From positions 62,001-126,000 of the forward strand of contig WIXG01000200.1 in assembly GCA_009869945.1 (NCBI GenBank): a stretch of 64,000 nt of DNA, written 5' to 3'. A program made the translations under genes and the position numbers. Every line of letters starts with the position of its first letter. Position 1 is the first letter of the stretch. This document shows, in pieces, positions 41,630-54,468 of the stretch. The DNA is from Mesaphorura yosii. Its lineage: Eukaryota > Arthropoda > Collembola > Poduromorpha > Tullbergiidae. The notes below the pieces were generated by a model. The model worked only from the letters and a program-made list of their open reading frames with translations. It was not told where the DNA came from and did no database searches.

Positions 41630-44423
41630 AGAGCTACCACACGGAACACCCTTCTTCCAGCCAAAGCTACCTATAAGGACGAAATAATTTTAAGACGGTC
41701 TTAGAAGAAATTACGCTCTAACTAATAACATTTTTACTTAGGCTTAATGTTAATACTAACTACAAGGCTAACATGGAAAGGAACTGTCCTGCGTACTCTA
41801 ATTAAGTAGCCACTGATGACGACTTACACGGCACCAAACGACATCACACACAGAAATTCTCAGTCAAATTAAAGGAAAAGCACAGACCTCACCACTTCAC
41901 TTTGCATGAAGACAACTTTTACCTCCTTAGTCAATTTGCAGCAGAACGTGAACGAATATCATCGCCCGTTTCATCGGCGTCTACTTGAAACCATGTTGAA
42001 TACTCAACTAAGCTAGAGACTAGGCTAAGTCTATCGTACTCCGAAGCCGAAACATACTCAATCTCTTTTTCTTATGCATGCGCCCAAATTCTGGTTGGCT
42101 GTCATTCTTTGTATTTCATTCCAACCGATTGATTGCAAGTCCCTTCAAGTCATTAATATTGTGATGTGGGATGGTTAATTCAACGGTTATGAAATGAATA
42201 CTGCATGTCACAGAAATTACAAGGAACACAAAAAAAGCATCAAATGGCAACATCAACAATAAGTGAATACAATATAACAATTATTATGTAACCTGCTAAG
42301 TTTAAACCAAAATTGAGATTCCAAACGTGATATTTTACAAAAGCAATTTCGTTGTTTTGTTGACTTCGAATCGTTTAGAAGTGTAGCGAGAATGTGCAAC
42401 AGAGTGCGAGTAGAAGTTGGTCAAGAATTCAGGCAGTGATTAGAATTCGTGTCCACGTTCCACAAAATATTTTTCAGTGAAAGACAAAAAGTGAAGACCG
42501 TGAATCGGGAAAAACTTGAATTTGCTCATTTCATCGTGAAGATGCACCTTCGCCATGATTCTAGAAGAACAGCTTGTAATGCATCGTTCGTTAGTGTATC
42601 TCGTATTGTGTTTAGATTTGGAATGTGTTAAATGTGTAAACAAGTTATACTAATGAGTTACTTATGGTGCTGAAATTGTGTTTTACTGGTCACTTAAGAA
42701 ACTCAGAACAACCACAGGCGAGCTGGTGAACATCGCTGGTTGACTACTCTGCAAACTGTCAATTGTAAATCTGAACCGAAGCATGGTTTACGTGTTATAC
42801 TTATGATGTGTTACCCTCTATACATAGAGTCTATCCAATTATGATTATAGCAATGGTTTCTACTTGATAAATGCATGTCGATTCAATACTTTCTTTAACG
42901 TTGTGATAAGGCTACTGGTTAACTGGCTAAGTTAAGGAGTAACCTGTGCTAAACAGCATTACATAACTGTGTTTAGTTGTAAAGGGTCTAAGATGTGGAT
43001 GGATAGGCACGCTCCTATTGAGATATGCAATATCGCTCAGAACTGCTTTTGACTTCTAAAGGTCCCCTTCGCTATGTTTACTCGCTGGATTAAGTTTCTC
43101 TGAACTGTGCTGTGCTTGCACCTCTGCTTGCGAAAAAAACAGCAGACGTCTGCTTCCATATTTATGCACGAGCACAAAATATTTTCTCACAAATTAGCTT
43201 CTTCTGCTCCCTCTGCAGAGACGATTACCGCAAGCTTCCCACTCTGAGAGCTGCCAAGCGAAAGCAGGTGGGAAATTGAAAGTTGTTCGGTATACACCTT
43301 CAAGACAAATTACGCTCTATAATTGATTACTCCTTCCTGAAATTCATTGTAAGATTACGGATGCAAAATGTGTAACGCATGAGGTTAGACACGCCTGGCT
43401 CGAGTCTAATAGTCGCCTAACACGTACTTGCAATAACAAAAAGAATTTGACGTAACGATGAATCCTACTTTCGGCCTCATTAGACAAGAATAGGACTCGT
43501 TTTATGCGTTGTTTCTTGAATATTCCCTGTGTCGACACAATGCTAGACTTTTTTCCGAAAACCTTGACACTTTCAAACGTCATTTGAGTGTTCTCCATCA
43601 TTTGCTGAAAGTTTGTCCATTGTATATATGCAAATCCAATAACGAATGGGCGACTCCCAAATCGTTCGTTCAGCTCAATTCGAATTTATTCTTGCAAGTA
43701 CATTAGGAGTTAGTTCAATCCGGCTTCTTTGACCAAACAATTGAAACCAAACTTGAATGGCAGTGCAGTGCTGAGAGTGATTCGAATTAACTACTGATAT
43801 TAATGTGATCTGGCACTCTCGCAAATCACAATTCGTTATGCAAACCCAACCACATTGTGAGTTTATACTACATGCTGCATGTATATCTGGTTTATATTCA
43901 ATTCAACTGCTAAACGTCAAAGAGTCCATGCAATCCGACAACAAAACAGAAGCTGAAATTCAGAGTTTCAGGTCGCCCGTGCAAGATAGTTAACTTAAAT
44001 TATTCATAATGATACTGAAACAGAAGTTTATACTTTACTTCTTAGCAATGCAACAAAGTCGACTCGAATTACTACTTGTAAACAACTAAACTGAACTAAT
44101 TAACTAACGGCAGAAGTATGGAGGAGCATGAAACGGTGATAGGCTAGCGAATCATGTAACACTAATAATTCAACATGTTTCTAGTTTTCTAGATAAAGTA
44201 CGAAATACAAACACTACATAATTGCGTGTCTTTGTATGTGTAGAAATTTTTTAATATCATTGAGATACTCGTAATAACTATCTTAAGGTACGATTAAATG
44301 TCAAATGTATTGTACATTAAGTAATATCTGCGCTAAGTATTACAATGTACGCTCATACACAGAGTGGGCGAGATTTACCAGAATTTTTGTAAATTAAGAT
44401 ACAATCGACTAGGATACAATAAA
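41630..44423 (+). other. Rdl: Probable Rdl 3' UTR and flank
   Basis: No open frame here resembles a known protein. An ATTAAA at 41868-41873, about 240 nt after the stop, and an AATAAA at 44418-44423 are candidate poly(A) signals, giving a short or a roughly 2.8-kb 3' UTR. Which is used cannot be told from sequence. Confidence 0.4.
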
Positions 44424-47400
44424 GGTTCACCACTAACAGAGTGCAATCTCAACAACAACCGTGTGAATCGGAAGTCTTGCGAGTCTTGATTCGGCCGTCG
44501 GCAATTCGTGGAAATCAAAGGTGAAGACGAGTTGTTTTCAAGAACGTTCTTTTGCGTCTCTACTGTCATGCCCTCGACGGCTGGACATCACTTTCTATAT
44601 TTGCCAGACGATTGCACAAATCATTTCTTTATTTAGCATGCTTTATCAAAAATCGCATCACGTAAAGCACATCACTGAGTTATAAATAACTACGACATGG
44701 CTACCGCTCTGGTTGATGGGCGAACTTCAACCTTTCCAGAAATAACTTAATTCAAAGTATCCGGATTGCACAGGTTACCAGCGATTTGAGTCCATGGACT
44801 CGAAATTGATCTTTGGATCATGGAAAAAGTGGGATGATTTGCGTCTAAATTTAGAACGGGTTGGCATGTTGGATATGAGCAGAGATTGCGGAACGATGAA
44901 GGTACAAGCTATGCATATAGGCAGCATGAAAATTTCCAGTTCATTTCAGAAAAACGTTGTGGAGAATTCGCAAGAACATTCGTTGTGATGGTGTCTCATT
45001 TCGTTCATCCAAATATCAAAATCTCGACGACCGCTCCAGAATCCAGTTGTATTCGGTCCGTCCGCTCCGCCAATCAAGGAAAGCAGAAAGAATAGTAGAG
45101 ATTATGTGTTCTTGAAGTTTCCTTCGACGAAGAGTTACGCATAAGGGCTCAGGAAAACGATGCGAACCATGACTGATGTAAATTTCAGCCTTCCAGCATC
45201 GAACCGATGAAGTTATGCCGTCGTGCCTGTCCCAGAATTCCGTTCATTATATATTCTATTTACGTGTCACCCATTATCATCGGCCACAACCTCTGACCAA
45301 AGACCAAGCCCTCGATCATAGCCCATCAAGACTGGATATCCAGCACACTCCTTCATATGTGCTTTGAATGAGTCCAGAAGCAGATAATGAACTCCCTTTC
45401 CCATTAAAAGCTACTCGAATCTCAAATTCGACAAAGGCTTTGGTCTCAAGTTTATTTCTAACCCTGTCATAAAAACGAGAATCTCGTAGCGAAAACACAA
45501 AGTGGATGAAACTAGTTGCACAGATTCTTCTCCTACCTTCCACGCGCTTGAACTGCGATTTGAGTCCATCCACCACAGTAAAGTTAATGCACATCATTCG
45601 CCGATCGACTGCTCAGGCTGAACACACGGCGGGCACATGCTACGTATCCTGTAAAATGATACGATTATGACGAACACGATCATCTTCATATGTAATCTCG
45701 AAGTCCACTGATCACATTTGCCACTTGCTGGCATTTAGCACATACCAGACTGAACGGTTGTATATTTGTCTCCTTTGAGTTTGTTTTGCGCAATGACCTG
45801 AAATATGACGCCTTGTGCCGAATGTCCACTCAGTCAGCCACGGCGTCTCTTTCCAGTCGGAACTCAGACAGGCAGTCAGAGCTTAACGCTGAATAAGCTT
45901 GCACTCCAAACCGGCCTTTTCTTCTTTTGCGAGAATCTCATTCCGGCCTTGCTAATTGTTTGTTTGCAAGTGGCAAACTAAAAATAGCTTGTGATTCACG
46001 TTAGCTGAAAATGATCCATAGTTTCAAAGTATGCTACCAGCACTCCAAGTTCTTCTTTTCTTAAGTGCACACGGCAGCTCCACAGTATTCAGGAACATTA
46101 TGACAGGAGTTAATCAACTTGTGTCTCTTACGGACTTCATGTCAGACGTCTGGTAGACATTTAGTGTGACATTCTACCTTTATTAATCAAGATTTCAAGA
46201 AAGTGAAAAAGCATTCACCAAGCAATTCACGAGAAAAGGAAACTTGGGTGTCTGGATTTTGGCTCTCTCAGGAAACCAGTCGACTCGACTGGGGCGAAGT
46301 TGAAAGGACGCTCATCAACACTCACCCAGCACGTGAAGGCAGCTATCAGCCGACCGGTACAAAAGTTGAAACTCGTCGAGACCATCGACGAATTACGCAA
46401 TCACGGATCAAGTAATAACTTCAACAATAGTTGGTAATTGCATCTGATTTCCGCTTCTGCTTCATTGTTTATTGCATGTGCTTATATGATTCGAAGCGAA
46501 ACGCACTCGGTGCATCGGCACAGTGCTTGTATGCATACTGCATAGGCGATGAGTGTGATAGTAGCTCTTTTGGCACACGCCGTATCAAAAGACTGCGCAC
46601 GTGCTCATCACTCACGATCTTGCGTGGCGTTCCTTCTGTCAATGTCAAACAATGACAATGGACTGCCAAATCGGAACGCTCATCGCCCAAGCACTCTGCG
46701 TATTGTGTTTTGTGTTATGCCTTGCTCAGCTGAATTTATTAATTTGCCTTCGGTCCAACTCAAACCAAAGTCTGATGCAGTAATGTGCCAAAAGACGAAG
46801 AGATACTTGAATGTCTCAACATGTGATTGAACCGCCTGTAGTTTATGGAAGATTGTGTAGCAAAATGCCGATAATTCAGACCGGCATTGACAAGAAATCG
46901 TACAATGTTTCTATTTAAGGTATTTATATTTATGCGTTGCAGTTGTAGGCCATCGTGCACTTTGACATGACCATGCTATCGTCACAAGCGAGTTATTCAG
47001 TGAAACCGTGATCCACGGCACGGATGGTAGCTGATTCTCTGACTGGCCTTATCTCGTCTTAATGTCCCAACTATGATTAAAGCAGCAGCAACGTAAAAGA
47101 ACGCAATTGAGCAGTCTCAGCAGCATTTCTACCTCTTGCTTATCTTGTTGCACTATATAACATTACCCTAATTCTAAGGTTATTGCAGACTTCGGACTTA
47201 GATCTTGGCATTTTAATATTTTGTGCTAAAGGTAGTGAAGATGGAATCCCAGACTTACATTTTAGAAATGCATTTTATTTTCTTTTTGCGTATAATTTTT
47301 ACATGCCAATTGCCAATGTAAATCATCATTTTAAATTAAAGTCACTTAAAGCTATTTGAAATTTTGGTGAGTTTCAAATTTTGAGGGGCCAAATTGAGAA

Positions 47401-47436
47401 AAGTAAGGTAAACCGTTGGACAGTTGATTGAAATCA
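44424..47436. other. Intergenic DNA with anonymous open-frame fragments
   Basis: Several short frames look partly protein-like but I recognise none: plus strand about 44794-45095, minus strand 45316-45597, and a 162-nt exon-like block at 46272-46433 on the plus strand. A minus-strand ATG near 45690 begins MKMIVFVIIVSF, signal-peptide-like, but the frame closes after about 31 codons. These may be decayed gene fragments or isolated exons. Confidence 0.35.
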
Positions 47437-49155
47437 TTAAGCACGAAAGAGTTCCTTCATTGCAGCGATGTCCAGTTTAGTGCCGAGTTTGTTGGTCCTG
47501 GTCAGTAGTCCCTTTGAAAGTGTGAGCTTTTCTTCTTGCACATTAATGATGCGTTGTTCGATGGTGTCTTCAGTGATGTAGCGCGTCATGTAGCATTCCT
47601 TAGTTTATCCATAGCGGTGAATACGACTTTGAGCTTGAGCTTCTAGTTGAGGGTTCCAATGAACATCCATAAAGAACATGTGATTAGTACCATGGACATT
47701 TGAACTTGAATATTTGATCTTCATTGAGCTCGCTTGGGACACGGCGAAGTTCTTCATAGTCTTCATCTTTATCTTCGTCAGAGTCATCCTGAGCGCCAAG
47801 TTCCCATTTGCCTTTAATAAGGTGAGGCAAAACGGCAAGCTGGCGAAGACGGAGAAGTAAAATCAGCACTTGAGAAAAAGTAATAGAAGAATCTGAAGTT
47901 TCCTCTTGATTTTCTTGATTCTTTACAAATTTCTTAAAGGCCACTGTTGCTGTCTTGAACAATTGATCGTAAACCTCACGTTCTTCAGAGCTCAGCTCGA
48001 CGATAACGTCGTTGCTTCGGAGGGATCTTAGTTGATTCCTTCTCATTTTCTTTGGTACGACAGATCAATGCTCTTCCAGGGTGACAAAACGATCCGAGTT
48101 TTCCTTCATTGTAATTTGTTTCAGACCAATCCAAGTATTCCAGACTGTGCTGTTATCGAAAGGTTCAAATCCCAGATAACTGACGAGAGAGTACAAGTCC
48201 GACGGTCTGTTATAAATCGGAGTCCCAGACGCAACCAAGCGATAAGTTGCATCCAGTTTTCTCATTGCAGCCGTTTTGCCTTTGTGATTTCTGATGTAAT
48301 GGCCTTTGTCCAAAATGATTTGTCGAAATTTGATGCTAGCTAAAACACTTGGGGCCTTGGTTTTTGCAACTGGCTTGTCGCCAAACTCGTTCGTGACTAT
48401 CTGGAAGGTACTGAGGACGATGTCGCACTTCGTCAAAGCCTGCACTGATTTTTCCCGATCAGGTCCGTGGTAGACAATGTAACACAATCCCTTAGATTTT
48501 CCACAATCTCGTCTTCCTATCTGCTGCAGTAGCCCTGGAGGAACGACGATTAATGTGGTCTTTGGTGCGTCATTTGGTGAAAGGACTCTTGAGCACGATT
48601 TTTATCTTGATTCTCTCTTGGATGCCTCAAATTCAGTCTTGCTTCGAAGATTTAGCGAGAACATCAGGACTGTTTTACCAAGACCCATGTCGTCAGTTGT
48701 AATTAAACAAGCTTGTCATTAAGTTAGCAGTAGTTCTTCAGATCTACTCTACTAGATTGAAGGTTACCTAAAATTCCACCATGTGGATACTGACGTTCTC
48801 GGCAAGACAGTCATTCCAGTCCATAACGTTGATGATCCAGCAAGTAAACCGAGAGGTCTTCAGTTTCGTCAGCGTCTTTCGGTGGAAGTGAATCGAGCGA
48901 TTCAACCAAATCTTTCATGGCCTTGGTGACATCGGCGGGTTACGGAAGCTCGGTCAGACTAAAGTGTTGATCTTGATTAATTCCATTTGATGGTGGTGGG
49001 AATCCTTCAGCAGCACCTCCACCTCCTTGATTAAGCCGAAGTGGATCATTTGGACCTTCTGCATGAAAGTAATCAATGCGATGATTATCTTCTTCTGATG
49101 GTAGTCCACATCTATAACTGCTGACGAATTTATCCAACCAGTCAAACATGATCAC
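47437..49155 (-). pseudogene. SNF2-family helicase pseudogene, TTF2/lodestar-like
   Basis: A recognisable SNF2 ATPase lies broken here. In order on the minus strand: an N-terminal piece; LLDHQRYGLEW before the stop TGA at 48811-48813; CRERQYPHGGIL; DDMGLGKT (Walker A); TTLIVVPPGLLQQ; CDIVLSTFQIV; LDKGHYIRNHKGKT (a changed DEGH box); SGTPIYNRPSDLYSL; VELSSEEREVYDQL; LLLRLRQL; an acidic insert; then HMFFMDVHWNPQLEAQAQSR and IHRYG, and after a stop TKECYMTRYITEDTIEQRI. In-frame stops lie at 48940-48942, 48811-48813, 48602-48604, 48065-48067 and 47605-47607. A frame change plus a large deletion near 47690 removes the front of the C-terminal helicase lobe. The GGILADDMGLGKT and MHWNP signatures favour TTF2/lodestar over HLTF. 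No functional product is possible. Confidence 0.88.
48697..48767 (-). other. Relic intron in the helicase pseudogene with a lost 3' splice site
   Basis: Removing these 71 nt joins GGA ATT TTA G to CT GAC GAC, restoring GGIL-A-DDMGLGKT, the expected motif I. The donor is TTTTAG|GTAACC and a CTAAC branch-point-like string lies inside, but the 3' end reads CAA instead of CAG. An intact intron remnant argues for duplication of genomic DNA followed by decay, not for a reverse-transcribed copy. Confidence 0.65.
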
Positions 49156-52100
49156 TCGGTAGTATTTTTATCTTCCGTATAATTGAAAGACTTTAGATCA
49201 GTAAAACCTAATTATTCCACTATTGAGTAACTAATAATTGCAATCTGACTGCCAGAATTAACTCTTGGCAAATGAAGACACCAAAATAAAACGAGTTCGG
49301 TTTACTACCAAAACCAGACAAGACTAGACTCCCCGATGTTTTCAAACGCGTAAGACTTTTTATAATGACAAGACTTGAAGCACGAAGACCGAGAGAGCAG
49401 TGACTGAAACTGTTGCAGTCGTTTCGTGTGGCGAGATTTGGCTATAGTGCGCCTTTGCAGAGTTTGCCTTGGATAATTTCACTGGCTTTTTCTAATTTCA
49501 GTTCGAATTTTTATATGCTAACAGTGACTTTAGTCTACTTCATTTCGAAGAAATTAATTACTGCGTAATTTTTAGCCAGAACTGACAACTGATTTGTGAG
49601 TAGATAGACTAAAAACAGATGCGGATGGAGCTTAAAGAAAGCGGCAGGAGACCATGTCGTTCAGGAAGTCGATTAGGAAATTGGGATAATGATCTTAATT
49701 GTGGTTATTATTCACGAAAGGGGCCATCAACAAAATATGACTCATTTAGTTGCTAGCTAATAATGCGTAATTGTAGCCTTTCTGTCTTTAGCCACATTAA
49801 CAATTCAGGATTTTACTTCCGGTCCTACCACTATTACCGAACAAGTTCATGTAATCATGAAATCATGATTACTGCCCATTGCACAACTCAACCATTGCTT
49901 GACTTTATGCATAATCCCAATAATTGTACAGGATGACCATGGACTCGTGCCTAAACACAAACTCACAATCACATGTGTATTTTATCGAGAGATTATTCAC
50001 TTTCAATCAATCATTGACACTTGAAGGTCTGTCTTCAGACTTGCTTCGAACTCCTCACAACCTCTTTGTTGTCGTGAAGTCCTTTACACCACAAACCAAC
50101 AGTACTGCTTGTGTTTGCCTTTTTATTAACAGTCGAGTCAGACCAAGTCAAACCTTTCTAGCGAAGAGATGATTCAGGACTCGAATTCAGCTTTCTGAAT
50201 TTTCTGTCTAACCAAATAACACTAGCCCCTACTTCAGAAATTGGGTCATTCCTGATTGCTCTGTCAATATAAGTAGTACAAGCTTTAAAATATTGAAACT
50301 AAAAGTAGCGGAGTATTCAGGCCGGCTCGGCTCAGGGGCCGGTTCTAAAGTTCACGAAACATTCTTGAGTTGTGTCACTCATTGGGCCTTGAACTGGTCG
50401 TATAATTTCATTCGACAGATTTTGTGATTTTACGTCTTTACGTAATGTTATGAGGACAAGGACACGAGTGAGACGAATTTCGTGGTACACTTTCGCCCAA
50501 TATGCTCCAGAATTCGAGATCCGTTGTGTCATGTGAAAGAGAAGTGACAGCGTTACAATTGAAGTCGTTCGCCACTGCAAATTGATTAATTCATGCCGGT
50601 ATGCGTGCGTTCCTTGAGTTCAGATTAAGTTCAATGCCATTACCGCTTGCGTGTGTGGAAAAGTACTGACTCACAAATACCGGGACGGATTTAACACAAA
50701 GTGCAAAATCTTTATCAGTTTAATGTCAGAAAGTTAAGATGTATGAAATCACAGGCTTTCGCAGTGAGCACGCGGTTTCATTCAGCGTATTGCGAATGTA
50801 ATGCTGATTAACATCATTCCAGCGTTCCATTCTGGTGGAGTGACGGAGCTTGAAGTACTTGTCCTCTGGAGTGTCTGGAGAGATTAAAGCCCGCGTGCTA
50901 TGCACATCAGCATGTGTATTCACAAGCTCGCGTTCTTATCATTCGCAAACTTCAAATATCAAATGTCGAAAGGTCATATATGCTGGATCTGTCTAATTTA
51001 TTTACACAAATTTCAATCAGTATTCTACATGCGCGAGTTAATTTTAGTTACCATTGTAGAGTACAACCATTAAATTATGTGTTTCCTGCGAGTAAAGGCC
51101 AATAAGGTACACGCGCCGAGAGAACCTTTGTACTATTTTATAATTTCGGACTGGATTATAAAGATCATTTACCTGAACTTTAACTATCAAAGCACGTGAT
51201 TGGGATTCAGAAGTCTGAGTGATTTCCTATGATTCATTGAAAAAAGATCAGAAGGTAAAGAGTATTTAAAGGGTATTTCATTATTTTTCCTTGTACGGAC
51301 TATCAATTAGCGTTAGGTGATTCTTTTTCTCAAATTTGCAGCCTCGGTAGAGGTATGGCGTTGAGTATTTTGTATTCACAGCATTGATGTTATTGTAAAA
51401 TTGTAATTTTCAAATTGCGACAGAGGAAAATAACAAGTCTCAAGCTACCCCAAGCAGGCTTCGTCGATTGCCGAATGCACTGTACTGAAACTTGTACTTG
51501 TACCGCTTGAATCTGCGTTTCAATTTCAATTCGAGAGCCCAGGCAAACAACAAATTGACCGCGTTATCTTATCAGCACGCAAATCTGTAATTCAAGGCTG
51601 CATATTAAACGCATGCAAAGAGCAGACAGATAGACGACACGCATTCTCGTCTTGTGCTCCCGAAATAGATTGGACTCTTGCCATGATACGAGAGATTCGT
51701 TTTCATTTTCATCTTCGCTATCCACAAAGTCAGTGTCAAAGCATCGACCTCGAATCTGAGCTTACATTGTTGACTGTTCCATTCTGCGAGCGTTCCTCAA
51801 AACGTAAACAAGCTTGGTAGACGAGCAGGACGACTACGACGAATTCTGTTATTGTTATCCAAATCCAAAACATCAATATTGATTCTGCCTCTCGTTTTAC
51901 TTTTAAGGAAGAACTTTAAATAAAGCTCGATGCGATGGGGCTCACGTTCAGAGTTTAGATAACAAGGCACGGTAGAAGTGAACGGTGACTGTTTACCATA
52001 AGACATAATTCTCGCCTCGAGAAGACTATTCAAGCCGTAGCTTTGTTGGTTGTGCTGTGCAATAGTAAGAGCAGTTTCAGATAATTACGGTTTATTAGTT

Positions 52101-52447
52101 CCACAGACTATCATTCACCAAAATAATAGTATGCATAAATGTAAACTCCAAATGCGCAAAGGCCTTCAGTCGTAAAAGCTCAGCAAGAAGTTACAACCGC
52201 TAATCATTCTCTCCTTCAGTCTTGGACCTGCAGCATCAAGTAACAATTTTGGCCCGCTAAAGTGAGCTAAACAGCTAAACTTAACGTCTGAACCTGCAAC
52301 TAGTTCAGTGATTCTGTACTCTTTTGCCAAATCTCCCATCATAAGACAGTCGAATTTCAAGTTCACGGCGAGATAGGTCTAAACTTGTGTGCTAAAAATA
52401 ACCTTGCGTAGCGTAAACACATCTTGGCGAATTGCAACCGTGAAAAA
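49156..52447. other. Intergenic DNA; no gene seen
   Basis: Open frames here are short and I recognise none. The minus-strand frames at 51797-52033 and 52166-52366 look somewhat protein-like but lack a recognisable domain. The 5' leader of the plus-strand gene that starts at 52448 should lie at the right-hand end. Confidence 0.45.
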
Positions 52448-54468
52448 ATGGATACTGAAGTCATAAGCCCAACTCAAGCTTCTCAGTGGTCACCACGGGA
52501 CTCAAATTCGCGCAGAAACATTCAGGAAGCGTTGCTCCAAGCTGAGAAAATTGCAGCGAACGCTAAAGAGCATGGCAGCTCGCCTCATCCGCCGCCGAGA
52601 CAGCTTTTGCAATATCTTGTCAGGTAAATTTGCATAACTCACGTGAAACGGATAATTTACATTTCCAAACTGGTCACTCGTTAATACCATTTCAAGTCGG
52701 CATTTAGCATAACCAATTTGCATTCACTCTGTACTCTTAAATGAGTTTCACTTGTGCAGCCGCTGTGCTGTTTTTCATTTGGAGGCGTAAATGCCTTGTG
52801 CCGTTTACTAAGATGCTAATGAAATGGGGCTCATGGAAGGATCTGCGTGTCAGCATATACTCCATCATGTGGACTGCAAGCTTGTGATGCAGAGGGGAAT
52901 TTTGCAACGAACCCGTTTTCAATGTCGTACTCATCTTGCTTCTTCGTCTGCACAATGCACACGGTATTCATAGTTGACTTGTTTGATCGATATCTGTTTC
53001 ATATTTCTCGTAGCACACGAACCGGCATCCATTTGACTTGATTAATGGTTGTGCATCTGTAATCTGCAAAATGCTTTTAGGCCAACTGCACATATTGCAT
53101 TTTGGAAATCGTCTCACCATGCTCGCCTCAAGTGTCAGTTGCAGCTGAGCCTTTTCTGGCCGCTGGAGAATAGTGCATAGTGTCGGTCCGGTCACATCTA
53201 AAAAGCCGCCATTTGCTGGTGTCCATTTCAATATTTACTTGAAACCGATTCAAGGGCTTCCTCGACTCGTCTTGAATACGGGTTTTTGCACTCGAAGGTG
53301 TACTGTTTGTGCTGCGGTGTCCAATCATGTTGACCACAGCGTCATGACTCAGCGGAAAGTAAACATTAATCATGTAAACTGTAAACATAAGGATCGTATT
53401 TTCTTTCCATTTACTGAAGATGAGTGCTGGAGATCTATAATCGTGCATCACTTGCATAAATATTGCAAGACCTGGGACATAATTTGGTATTGACCGTTGT
53501 TCTACTTTGGAAGTTGCGAGTATTCCGTCCAACGGATCAGTTTATGTTTAATTCTATAGAAAGACAGTTGAGGTGTGCCTGTCTGACACAAAGCTGATCA
53601 GAAATGCTGTGGTAAAAAGTATAGTGCCATATTTGTCATTCTTGAGCACTCTCAGCATGCCCAAATGGGCAGCTGTGCTGTGGGACTTGTTCCCCATTCT
53701 GGTTTGTCAGATTCTCAAAAGTCTCCTTCGCTTCATCAGGTAAGGGGCTCTGTGTTTTATAAGATAATAATCAAAATTCAGATACCCTCAGCCAAACTTA
53801 CACATTAAGGTTACGAAAGTTCGTTCCAATTCAATGATGCAAAAGAAGTTCAGTGCCCCGTAATTCTTAATAAACAGTAAACTGTTGCTTCCTCGACTCT
53901 TCGTGAAATCCAAACATTTATGAAGCGCCAAGTTTTCTGAGAATTATTTCTGTAGAGTTAACATCCCAAGCCGTGGGATTTCGGTTTAGAATAGTTGCAG
54001 TTTTGAAGAAATTTTTATTAGCTCCAAATTGGGACACTTGAAAACTCTAATCTGGATTTCATCTATGCAGTACAAATTGAGACACGAGCCTGTCTAATGA
54101 GAACATTGGTCGAATATCTAGATTAAAAACCTCACGTATTGTAAAGTGCTTGCATGAAACATAAGCACGTGCTAAAATTAGACTTTGGGAAAGTTAGACG
54201 AGTTGGACCCTACAATTTTACTGCTTTCTTGATGTGCCAGCAATGCTAAGTGCCAGAGCTTCTAATGCAAAGCGTGTTGTCGGATAAAACAATGGAGTAA
54301 CTTTGTAAATTTTGCTGATTGTTCAGTGTCTGCAATCATGATGATTCTCCCAGTACGAGTTTCTGTGAAACGAATAGCGGAACCGCTAAAGAATGTCATG
54401 AAAATAACCAGGTACGACCAAAATTATTGCGAGACAGAAGTATACCCTTTTTTATGCATGATTCGTAA
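52448..54468 (+). CDS. Unrecognised small protein with a hydrophobic core, three predicted exons
   Basis: Exon 1 (52448-52623) starts at an ATG, encodes MDTEVISPTQASQW through PPPRQLLQYLV and ends GTCAG|GTAAAT in phase 2. Exon 2 (53560-53739) follows acceptor TCTATAG in the matching phase. It encodes RKTVEVCLSDTKLIRN and a hydrophobic stretch (IVPYLSFLSTL, then WAAVLWDLFPILVCQIL), and ends ATCAG|GTAAGG. A third exon from 54327 (acceptor TTGTTCAG) stays open to a TAA at 54466-54468, giving 165 residues, or ends at a possible donor at 54411/54412. Exons 1 and 2 are supported by phase agreement, good splice sites and biased sequence; exon 3 is weaker. The N-terminal half is charged and helical, and one or two membrane segments are likely in exon 2. 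I do not recognise the family. Confidence 0.5.

Noticed and set aside
43219-43267. Short block between a CTGCAG acceptor and a GCAG|GTGGGA donor, after the Rdl stop
   Set aside because: It is 49 nt, joins to no identified exon in a useful frame and would remove M4 if spliced to Rdl. It is probably part of the 3' flank.
51797-52366. Minus-strand frames with some protein-like sequence
   Set aside because: There is no recognisable domain, they are interrupted, and no convincing splice sites link them.
52737-53532. Antisense open frames in the first intron of the unrecognised gene
   Set aside because: No frame stays open across the block, no domain is recognisable, and both strands show similar short frames.
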